Position numbers and translations under genes: made by a program
Shown here: in pieces, positions 51,920 to 59,200 of the stretch
Layout: each line of letters opens with the position of its first letter
Position numbering within the stretch: the first letter of the stretch is position 1
Notes under the pieces: model-generated
Told to the model about the DNA's origin: nothing
Seen by the model: the letters and a program-made list of their open reading frames with translations, nothing else
Database searches by the model: none
Assembly: GCA_902536935.1 (NCBI GenBank)
Contig: CACAZM010000007.1
Coordinates: 18,091-82,090 of the forward strand
Length of the DNA: 64,000 bases
From: an uncultured Bacteroidota bacterium
GTDB lineage: Bacteria; Bacteroidota; Bacteroidia; Flavobacteriales; Flavobacteriaceae
Direction: 5' to 3'

Positions 51920-52135
51920 ATTAGGCTGTCAAAAGTAAATTTATTTACAATATTAAACCAATTAAATCAGAGTTTAAGTTGGACACTTACCAACTTAAGT
52001 TAAAGAAAGTGTAACAGGCGTTACACTTTCTAGAGTTAAAATGGTACACAGAAGTGTATCACGTACAGGGCTATATGGTACACATTATGTACCACCGCTA
52101 TTTGTAAGTGTTTGATTATCAATGATATAAATATG
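51920..52135. other. Non-coding right end of element 2
   Basis: The gap 51920-52315 has no gene. Its left part should hold the promoter of the restriction-modification operon; its right part has a perfect 12-base palindrome-like repeat (GTGTAACAGGCGTTACAC region near 52010) and the element-2 iterons. Confidence 0.5.
52042..52094. promoter_or_regulatory. Right iterons of element 2 (TGGTACAC)
   Basis: Inverted copies of GTGTACCA at 52042-52049 and 52076-52083, with a plus-strand ATGTACCA at 52087-52094. Together with 48616-48683 they frame the restriction-modification genes. Confidence 0.52.
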
Positions 52136-52160
52136 TGGTTATAGTCCAGGTGGGACCACC
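52136..52160 (+). repeat. tRNA 3'-end copy 1: boundary of elements 2 and 3
   Basis: 25 bp matching the end of the tRNA gene (48538-48562) with three differences; the last 15 bp (CCAGGTGGGACCACC) are identical. It has the T-arm end and 3' acceptor strand only. It is the expected trace of insertion into the 3' end of the tRNA gene. Confidence 0.82.
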
Positions 52161-52167
52161 AACAAAA

Positions 52168-52211
52168 CCCCTTAACTATCTAAAGACCAGATAGTTATGG
52201 GATTCTTTTTT
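52168..52211 (+). terminator. Terminator after tRNA 3' copy 1
   Basis: A long stem (CCCTTAACTATCT with AGATAGTTATGGG, one mismatch) followed by a T-rich run. Its sequence differs from the terminators after the intact tRNA and after copy 2. Confidence 0.75.
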
Positions 52212-52227
52212 ACCAAAAAGTGGGAGT

Positions 52228-52251
52228 GAGTTCCAAGGCGAGTTCCAACAT
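52228..52251 (+). promoter_or_regulatory. Left iterons of element 3 (GAGTTCCA)
   Basis: Two tandem 12-bp units GAGTTCCAAGGC and GAGTTCCAACAT. Copies in both orientations occur at 53344-53384. Confidence 0.55.
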
Positions 52252-52315
52252 GATGAGGTTTTTTACTTTAAGGTTTTAAAATGGAATTTATATATTTAGT
52301 ATATCTAAAGAGTTT

Positions 52316-53284
52316 ATGAAATTATTTAATCAAAAGAATGACTCCGTCGAAGAAGTAAAACAAATCCCTTTTAAACTTGAAAGAGATATTCAAGAACTTG
52401 TTGAAAAAAACACAGATTCGATTTTCAATTTATTATTTGTAAAATCAGAACTACGAGTTGATAAATATCGTATTGATTCCTTGTGTTTTGATCAAGAGAA
52501 CAATTCATTTGTTATAATTGAATATAAGAAAGGAAGTAGTTATTCGGTTATTGATCAAGGATACACTTATTTACAGTTATTGTTAAATAATAAATCTGAC
52601 TTCCTTCTTGTTTTATCTCAACACTTTAACAAGGTCTTTAGTACAAACGAAATAGATTGGTCCCAATCAAAGATTATATTTATCTCTCCTTCATTTAATT
52701 CATTTCAGAAGGATAGTGTAAACTTCAAAAACCTTCCGTTTGAACTTTGGGAAATTAAAAGGTTTTCAAATAAATCATTGATTTTTAATTTACATAAATC
52801 TACTTCCAACGAAAGTATTCAATCTTTAGACAACTCTAAAAACACAAACTTGATCAGTTCTGTAAGTAGGGAAGTTAAGGTTTATGACATCGAGGATCTA
52901 ACCTCAAATATTTCACAAAATAATCTTGATAAATGGAACGAAATGGTGAGTAGATTAAATGAAATGGAAGGGATTGAATTAAAACCTAAAAAAAATTATG
53001 TCAGTATAATTATTGGAGGGGTTTCTTTTAAAACTGTTTTTTACCTGAGTTTCCAAAAAACAAAAATGAAAATCAGAATTATTAGAGGGGTACACAATCC
53101 AGATGGATATAAAGGGGAAAATTATTTTACAATTGATGACCCAAAGAATGTTACAATTAAAACCCAAAGAACTCTTGGTAATGGGTCAACACAAAAATTT
53201 TATGAAATTATAGTTGATAATGATTTTGATATAGATTATTTGATGTTTTTAATAAAACAGAAGTATAATAATATTAATAATTAA
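52316..53284 (+). CDS. PD-(D/E)XK nuclease-like protein (sole gene of element 3)
   Basis: The 322-residue protein has an N-terminal nuclease-like core: R-V-D-K-Y-R-I-D (Asp54), then F-V-I-I-E-Y-K-K-G (Glu69, Lys71) and Q-G-Y-T-Y-L. This layout is found in Holliday-junction or RecB-like nuclease domains and in EndoNuS/DUF91-type proteins. A second domain (about 200-320) ends in a beta-rich segment of the DUF5655-like kind. Alone in a unit bounded by tRNA 3' copies, it is plausibly a single-gene defence system, which remains inference. Confidence 0.68.
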   Translation: MKLFNQKNDSVEEVKQIPFKLERDIQELVEKNTDSIFNLLFVKSELRVDKYRIDSLCFDQENNSFVIIEYKKGSSYSVIDQGYTYLQLLLNNKSDFLLVLSQHFNKVFSTNEIDWSQSKIIFISPSFNSFQKDSVNFKNLPFELWEIKRFSNKSLIFNLHKSTSNESIQSLDNSKNTNLISSVSREVKVYDIEDLTSNISQNNLDKWNEMVSRLNEMEGIELKPKKNYVSIIIGGVSFKTVFYLSFQKTKMKIRIIRGVHNPDGYKGENYFTIDDPKNVTIKTQRTLGNGSTQKFYEIIVDNDFDIDYLMFLIKQKYNNINN

Positions 53285-53343
53285 TTATTCAATAATCTTA
53301 CACTCTAATTCACAAGTTTAGAATAACACGACAAGACCTCATT

Positions 53344-53384
53344 GAGTTCCAAATTTACTTAGTTATGGAACTCACAGAGTTCCA
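53344..53384. promoter_or_regulatory. Right iterons of element 3 (GAGTTCCA)
   Basis: GAGTTCCA at 53344-53351 and 53377-53384 on the plus strand and the inverted TGGAACTC at 53366-53373. Confidence 0.55.
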
Positions 53385-53425
53385 CGTTAAATTATAAAAT
53401 GCTGGTAATCAACTATTTAATTAAT

Positions 53426-53450
53426 TGGTTCAAGTCCAGGTGGGACCTCC
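53426..53450 (+). repeat. tRNA 3'-end copy 2: right boundary of element 3
   Basis: 25 bp with 22 matches to 48538-48562 of the tRNA region (TGGTTCAAGTCCAGG then TGGGACCTCC). It closes element 3 and may also be the left end of a further, decayed unit. Confidence 0.82.
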
Positions 53451-53456
53451 AACAGG

Positions 53457-53483
53457 CCCCTTCTTTACGGAGGGGTTTTTTAG
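53457..53483 (+). terminator. Terminator after tRNA 3' copy 2
   Basis: CCCCT/AGGGG hairpin with a T run, similar in position and partly in sequence to the terminator after the intact tRNA gene. Confidence 0.7.
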
Positions 53484-53539
53484 TTAAATCGCAGTTGATT
53501 AAAACACTCAAAGAACTACTCAAAAGTAGTTAAAACTGA

Positions 53540-53561
53540 CAGACAGTTGGCAGACCTGTGG
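53540..53561 (+). promoter_or_regulatory. Possible iterons of a fourth, decayed unit
   Basis: Two adjacent 11-bp segments, CAGACAGTTGG and CAGACCTGTGG, match at 8 of 11 positions. Their place after the third tRNA end copies that of the iterons in elements 2 and 3. No matching copies were found farther right. Confidence 0.35.
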
Positions 53562-53770
53562 AAGTAGAAACAAAATGGCGGAGTTGCTTCCTCTACCATT
53601 TTGTTTTTAGTGATACTAATTTAAAGAAATTTAGACTTAACCTATATAATGGACATAAAAATGGACAAAAGGGAAAGTTTGATACGTCAGATGATTCAAA
53701 TGAATATGAAATTCCAAGGTATACTTATGAGTTTGATTTAACGGGGTCCTCAAAAGCTCTATCTTTCTGA
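53558..53770 (+). CDS. Doubtful 70-residue frame
   Basis: Open from GTG at 53558; the protein (F-V-F-S-D-T-N-L-K-K-F-R-L-N-L-Y-N-G-H-K) is not recognised. An inverted repeat (53565-53578 with 53596-53609) lies in its first part, so this stretch may be a regulatory hairpin or a gene remnant. No other gene was found in the 554-bp gap 53285-53838. Confidence 0.28.
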   Translation: MEVETKWRSCFLYHFVFSDTNLKKFRLNLYNGHKNGQKGKFDTSDDSNEYEIPRYTYEFDLTGSSKALSF

Positions 53771-53838
53771 ACTAACTAAACTTTTAAGAAGAGCTAAAAC
53801 ATTATAATTTTTTGTTCTAAAACTCCGTTATAAATTAT

Positions 53839-54348
53839 ATGAGTAAAATTTTACTGGTATTATTGTTTCCAGCCCTAATTATTGGTCAACTTGACAAGGA
53901 CAAATTAAGAGCACTACAAGTTCATAATGATGCTAGGAATGAAGTTGGCGTATCACCATTAGTATGGTCAGAAAAGCTTGAACAACAAGCTTTAAAATAT
54001 GCCAAACAAATTGCTAGAACTAATAATTATAAGCATAGCAACACTAAAGACGGAGAAAACCTAGCTATGTTTTATGAATATGAAGAATCTAAAAAGGTTA
54101 AAACATATATTTATTCAGAAACACCCCTTTACGATGCTTCAATGGCTTGGTATGAGGAGATCAAAGATTATAAGTACTCAAAAATTAAACGTTTCCGCAT
54201 TGGACCGAAAATAGGACATTACACTCAAATGGTTTGGAAAGACACAAAAGAAGTTGGTATAGCGTCGGCGATTTCAAAAAATGGTAAAGTCTACGTAGTT
54301 GCAAGATATTACCCAGTTGGAAATTATTTGGGGGAGTACCCTTATTAA
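53839..54348 (+). CDS. Secreted CAP-domain (SCP/PR-1) protein
   Basis: A 169-residue protein with a signal peptide (1-16, ending I-I-G-Q). The CAP fold is shown by H-N-D-A-R-N-E-V-G-V-S-P-L-V-W, G-E-N-L-A, and G-H-Y-T-Q-M-V-W near the C-terminus. CAP proteins are exported; some bind lipids or act as proteases. The TAA stop is part of TTAAACCATAGG, and the integrase remnant on the other strand begins there. Confidence 0.85.
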   Translation: MSKILLVLLFPALIIGQLDKDKLRALQVHNDARNEVGVSPLVWSEKLEQQALKYAKQIARTNNYKHSNTKDGENLAMFYEYEESKKVKTYIYSETPLYDASMAWYEEIKDYKYSKIKRFRIGPKIGHYTQMVWKDTKEVGIASAISKNGKVYVVARYYPVGNYLGEYPY

Positions 54349-54422
54349 ACCATAGGCATATCCTCTTCCTTTAGTTCTACTACCTCTAAACCTCTTAAGT
54401 AGGTTAGTGATACGTTTATAAA
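54345..54422 (-). pseudogene. Integrase 3'-end remnant F
   Basis: On the minus strand the frame reads N-V-S-L-T-Y-L-R-G-L-E-V and ends E-E-D-M-P-M-V then TAA. Of the last 24 residues, 19 match the element-1 integrase (325-348), including the nucleophile tyrosine. It begins abruptly after an in-frame stop. The stop overlaps the CAP gene's stop. Confidence 0.85.
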
Positions 54423-54509
54423 TTATTTATCAAAATAGATATCCTAATAATTTCAATTATTTAAAATCTAGTTTTGTTAAATTGCAATCTAAACTTCTAA
54501 CTAATTATT

Positions 54510-54863
54510 ATGTTTTTTATAGTAGGTCCGGCCCAAATTTTGTTGATAATAATATTAATATCAGTATTAATAATACCAAATTGGATTATTTATTCAAAAG
54601 CAAATCAACCGGGTTGGGCTTCAATTATTCCAATATATTCTACCCTTGTTTGGCTGAAAATTATTGGTAAGCCTTGGTATTGGTTAATATTATTTTTAAT
54701 TCCGTATTTAAACTTGATTTTTATTATTTGGGCAACAAACCTTTTGTCGAAAAGTTTTGGGAAAGGTGAGGGGTTTACTGTTGGGTTAGTTATTTTGCCT
54801 TTAATATTTTATCCCATTTTAGCTTTTGGAAAATCAAAATATATCGGACCATCGGGATCTTAA
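54510..54863 (+). CDS. DUF5684-like membrane protein
   Basis: A 117-residue protein with about four hydrophobic segments. The motif N-Q-P-G-W-A-S-I-I-P-I-Y between the first two segments and I-G-K-P-W-Y-W are typical of the DUF5684 group (sometimes linked to signal-peptidase-like neighbours). Its function is unknown. Its stop TAA lies in TTAAACCATA, overlapping integrase remnant G. Confidence 0.75.
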   Translation: MFFIVGPAQILLIIILISVLIIPNWIIYSKANQPGWASIIPIYSTLVWLKIIGKPWYWLILFLIPYLNLIFIIWATNLLSKSFGKGEGFTVGLVILPLIFYPILAFGKSKYIGPSGS

Positions 54864-54925
54864 ACCATAAGCATATCTTCTTCTTTTAATTCAGCAATTG
54901 TTATATTTAGAAGTAGCGTATTAAA
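54860..54925 (-). pseudogene. Integrase 3'-end remnant G
   Basis: The minus-strand frame ends I-A-E-L-K-E-E-D-M-L-M-V then TAA, aligning with V-A-E-L-E-E-S-D-M-P-M-I of the integrase. It is more diverged than F and H. Confidence 0.75.
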
Positions 54926-54950
54926 CATTCTAAATCAAATTTTATAAAAA

Positions 54951-55310
54951 TTGAATCAATTAAATGTTTTTGGTAAAGAATTAGAATTATGTTGTAGTAG
55001 TCCTATTACTGGTGCATACAGAGATGGATATTGTAATACAGGTATTAATGATATTGGCACGCACACCGTATGTGCAATTGTTACAGATAAATTTTTAGAG
55101 TTTTCAAAAAGTAAAGGAAATGATTTAACAACAGCTAATCCACACTACAACTTTGAAGGACTTAAAGAGGGTGATAAATGGTGCTTATGTGTCTCAAGAT
55201 GGATTGAAGCATATGAAGCTGGATGTGCCCCAAATTTAATTTTAGAAGCTACTAATATTAAAACTCTCGATTATGTTAGTTTCGAAGATTTATTACAATA
55301 TAAAGCTTGA
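54951..55310 (+). CDS. DUF2237-family protein
   Basis: A 119-residue protein strongly matching the DUF2237 pattern: N-V-F-G-K-E-L-E-L-C, T-G-A-Y-R-D-G-Y-C-N-T-G, D-I-G-T-H-T-V-C-A, G-D-K-W-C-L-C-V-S-R-W and A-P-N-L-I-L-E-A-T. Five conserved cysteines are present. Function is unknown. The start is TTG at 54951. It ends one base before the TTAAACCATA junction of remnant H. Confidence 0.88.
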   Translation: MNQLNVFGKELELCCSSPITGAYRDGYCNTGINDIGTHTVCAIVTDKFLEFSKSKGNDLTTANPHYNFEGLKEGDKWCLCVSRWIEAYEAGCAPNLILEATNIKTLDYVSFEDLLQYKA

Positions 55311-55311
55311 A

Positions 55312-55374
55312 TTAAACCATAGGCATATCACTTTCCTCAAGTTCTGTAATGTTTTTAGCAAGATAAATTTTCAT
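55312..55374 (-). pseudogene. Integrase 3'-end remnant H
   Basis: A 20-codon frame ending T-E-L-E-E-S-D-M-P-M-V then TAA; E-L-E-E-S-D-M-P-M is identical to the integrase tail. It happens to open with ATG (M-K-I-Y-L-A-K-N-I). Too short to be an enzyme. Confidence 0.8.
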
Positions 55375-55377
55375 AGC

Positions 55378-55995
55378 TTAAGCTAGCTTGTTTCCACTGA
55401 TTATCAGCGTTCCTTCCCAACCTTTTTTGGCACCAAACCTATAAGAAGTCACGTTACTAAAACCTGCATTAGCAAATATGTTAACCCACTCATTCTCAGA
55501 AAACAGCCTCATAATTGATATACCACAGTCATCCGGCCATGAATGAGAGGCTTTGTTTTCCAAATAAAAATCTAGCCCAACAATTAGCATTCCATTTTTT
55601 CTAAGCCACAGCTTATATACATTCTGAAAAAATCTAGCGGGGTTGTTTAGGTAATAAACCACTTCCATAGAGTGGACGACATCTACTGAAGAATTTGGTG
55701 ACCACCTTTCCAGATCAGCACAAACATAATGGTTCTTCGAGTCACATGCTTTAGCTTTTTCAATCATTTGTTGGGCGGCATCAACACCAGCAACCGAAAC
55801 ACAATCTGGATGTTCGGCGACTTGTCGAACCACCCATCCGTTACCACACCCAGCATCAATAAATGAAAATTCTCTTCTCCCTTTCAAAGCCAAAGAAAGC
55901 ATATGATTTACAGATGACTGATGGCCTGTTGCCATGCCTTCGTCACGCCCAAGCTCTACCCATTCACCAAAAACAATTTTTGGGTCACGTTTCAT
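55378..55995 (-). CDS. Class I SAM-dependent methyltransferase
   Basis: A 205-residue methyltransferase. The SAM-binding motif F-I-D-A-G-C-G-N-G-W is near residue 43, G-V-D-A-A is the acidic loop, and D-V-V-H-S-M-E-V-V-Y is motif IV. The substrate is unknown. Its stop lies 3 bp upstream of remnant H, and the zinc-ribbon gene is 18 bp upstream on the same strand, suggesting cotranscription. Confidence 0.85.
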   Translation of the reverse strand: MKRDPKIVFGEWVELGRDEGMATGHQSSVNHMLSLALKGRREFSFIDAGCGNGWVVRQVAEHPDCVSVAGVDAAQQMIEKAKACDSKNHYVCADLERWSPNSSVDVVHSMEVVYYLNNPARFFQNVYKLWLRKNGMLIVGLDFYLENKASHSWPDDCGISIMRLFSENEWVNIFANAGFSNVTSYRFGAKKGWEGTLIISGNKLA

Positions 55996-56013
55996 GCTCT
56001 AAGCTAACTTAAG

Positions 56014-56205
56014 TTAAAATGTACAAATCATATCCTCTCCACAGCACAATGGGGATTTTATCATTCCTTCGCAACTTGGACATTGTGAAACTTGTACCTC
56101 CACACCCTCGTCGGTGGTTATACTGCTATCATTTAAAGGCTCGTAACACTTAGCACAGCTAGCATTAACTGCCATATTACATTGATTACAAGTATATGTT
56201 GCCAT
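56014..56205 (-). CDS. Small zinc-ribbon-like protein
   Basis: A 63-residue protein with eleven cysteines in C-x-x-C pairs (C-N-Q-C, C-A-K-C, C-P-S-C, C-C), clearly able to bind two or more metal ions. Such small zinc ribbons are common and of unknown role. It precedes the methyltransferase gene and marks the right edge of the accessory region. Confidence 0.7.
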   Translation of the reverse strand: MATYTCNQCNMAVNASCAKCYEPLNDSSITTDEGVEVQVSQCPSCEGMIKSPLCCGEDMICTF

Positions 56206-56236
56206 AATTAATTATGTTTTTGTAAAGATATTCTAT

Positions 56237-59200
56237 TTATCTAATCAAGCTAAAATGTCCAGTATAAATCCTTCCATCTTCTAACTCTAGCCTAAACCAA
56301 TAATCATCACTTGGAAGGGGCTTGCCTTGATAATTTCCATCCCAGTAATCCTCATCGCCTGAAAGTTGCTTTAGAAACCTTCCATAACGGTCATAAATAT
56401 AAACGTTAGACAGGCTATTAAACGTGGTTTTGAGACCAAGTATTTGCCAAGTGTCATTGATACCATCATTATTGGGAGAAAAATATTTGTAATATCCCAC
56501 GACTCCGACCTGAATAGCTGCCACACCACATCCGATTTTATCACGCACTTGAACTGTTCGCATTCCTGGCCCTACTTTAGTAAAGTAAGGCTCATCCTGG
56601 AATCTTCCATTGTCAAGAGCAAACTCATAGTCCCCCACCCCAAGATTATCCACAACAACCTCTACGTTATTATCTTGACCCGAAAAGCCACTTATGGTGA
56701 CATCTTTTTCACTTAGTTTAGCTAACTCAGAAGTAATTACCTCAATCGATTTTGTTGTTGTGCAGCCTATATTACCTACAGTAGTTGCAGTTACTTCATA
56801 AGTTCCACCCAATGAAACGTTGATAATCTGTTTATTACCTACATCAGACCGACCATTATTTTCATCTATATACTCCCATTGATAAGTGTAGTTGTCTGAA
56901 GGGTTTCGAACCTCTAGGTTTAGGCTTAACTCGTTTAGGCAAAGGACAGCTTCCTCATCCAAATCAAACAAAGGCTTTTCTATTACGTTAAATTCTATTA
57001 GACCTTCGTCCATACAAGTGCTGTTTATTGTGCTTACTAGCTTCACACGGATAGTTGTCGAGGTCGTAGAAAACGACTGTGGAAGTGGGCTTGGCAATTC
57101 ATTTCCGAAACTGTCATAGTAATAGAACATAATGTCTGTCTGACCATTTAGAATATCAGCTTCAATTGATGTTGTATCAAAAGCGGCTTTTTGATCTATC
57201 AAACCATCGGAATCATCACATAAAACAAGACTGGGGATGGGATTGAAATTGGGGGTATCATCTACGATAAATAAAATCTCTGTTTCTTCGTAGCATGAAG
57301 GCGTGTTTTCTGAAGGGGTGTTTTCCACACGGGCAATTAATGTTTGGCTAGTAGAATTATATGGGTTTGGAAGTTCATCAGAAAAGAGAAGGTTATAATT
57401 ACTATCAAAAAAGGACACACTTACATTGGTTTGCCCAAAAGTTAAGTCTTGAACAAGCCTTGTTGTGTCAAATGGATATGATTTATCCTCATCATCGTCA
57501 CATTCTCTAAAAGGGAGAACAGAGTATGCAGTGGGTAAACGCTCGATAAATAAATTTGCAACTTTTTTAAGCCCTATACAGCTGATGGTATTAAGACCCT
57601 CTACCTCCACACTTGCCCAAATTTCATCTTGCCAGTTCATTCCATTTACAATGGGGTTCAGGTTTTCATAATCTATTGTTATATCGATTTCATTTAATTT
57701 TCGTGCCGCATCATCCAGCGAAGGAAAATATCGAATGACAACATCAGATGTCGCAAACAAAGGGTGTTCTTTGAGAAGCTCAGAAGTTAGTATGTCAAAT
57801 ATGTTTGATGAGAATTGAGTTTTTCCGTCTTGGTTTGCTGATGGAGAAAGCTCACAAGCATTGAAATCGAGCATAAAATCGTCTTTGATTTGACTTACAA
57901 CAACATTGATGTTTATTTCCGCGTAACGCACGCAGCTTCCATTGGGGGCATAAACACCATCAGGCAAAACACTGTTTACTTGCACGAAAATGGTGCTATT
58001 CATTATTGGGTTTCCAAGGGAATCAACATTGTAATAAGCGCTAGGGTCATCAAGTTTACTGTCTTCAGAAAAAGAGCTGTCAGTGTAATAAGAAAATTTC
58101 TCATTTAAAAAGTTGCTCGAAATTACGTTTTCAAAACTATTCAGATTTGTGAGCACGATTCCGTCTGACACCCCATCAGCTTCATCACACTGTTCAAAAT
58201 TTATGACTTGACTTTCAATGACAGGCAATGGCGTTAGAATAAGATCGAATTCATTACTAGTGTTTTCGCATTTTAGGGATGTTAGGGTATCAATAATGCG
58301 GAGATATATAGTTTTTCGCCTGTTGTCGTTTGTAGGCATCGTGTAAGATTCAATGCCATTAGAAGTAGGGTCTTGAGCATCAGTAACTGAGGGATGATAA
58401 CTAATTATGTACTGATCGGAAGCTCCACCAAGCATGGCCTCAATTCTTTTGTCGTTGAGTCGTAAATCGAAAGTAGTGATGTTGTCTGTATCACTTCCGC
58501 TCATAAGATCGTCACATTCATAATGAGGTGAAATGTCAATAACAGGCGGAACAGGAAACACTTCCAAAAAGAAGCTGCCTAACTCATCAGACACACAACC
58601 AGTATTCAAGTTTTGTATACGATAATATAGTTGCTGGGGGTTTGTAGTGTTTGCAAACATTAGGGACTCATCAATTGCATTTTCAGCGTTATCGTTTTCA
58701 TTTAAAAAGAATAAAACGTCAAGGGCCGTGTCATTTCCAATTATATCCATTTCCTGAGACTGTAAGTCAAAGCCACTTACCAGCCCGTTGTATGCGTTGC
58801 CATCTTGCTCATCGTCACAAAGAATCATATCATTTGCTGGCAAAAGTTGAGGTAATGGGTTAACATAGACGGTTGTTTCAACTCTGCAGACTTCGCCGTT
58901 GGTTGTTACTTCATAAAAGTATGTTGTTGTTTCATTTGGAGAACGAAGAATCGAGCTTGTTTTAATTCCATCAAAAATTATATCAGTACCTGTCACGGGG
59001 TCTGTTTTACCCCAAACAACTTCAGTTGTTCCAATAAATTCAAAAATTGGCCAAGAGTCTCCATTCCCTGAGGAATTGTCTCTCATATCGTTCCATGTTT
59101 TGTTAACCCTGTAATCGAATTGGGCGTAATCTTCTGCACCATCTTCAAAATAGCTCTGAGAATTTGCTCCACCAGAGTCATTGGGCTCACCATATGGACC

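Noticed and set aside
55312..55374. A 20-residue peptide gene starting M-K-I-Y-L-A
   Set aside because: Its C-terminal half equals the integrase tail; it is better explained as a remnant than a new peptide, although it has an ATG.
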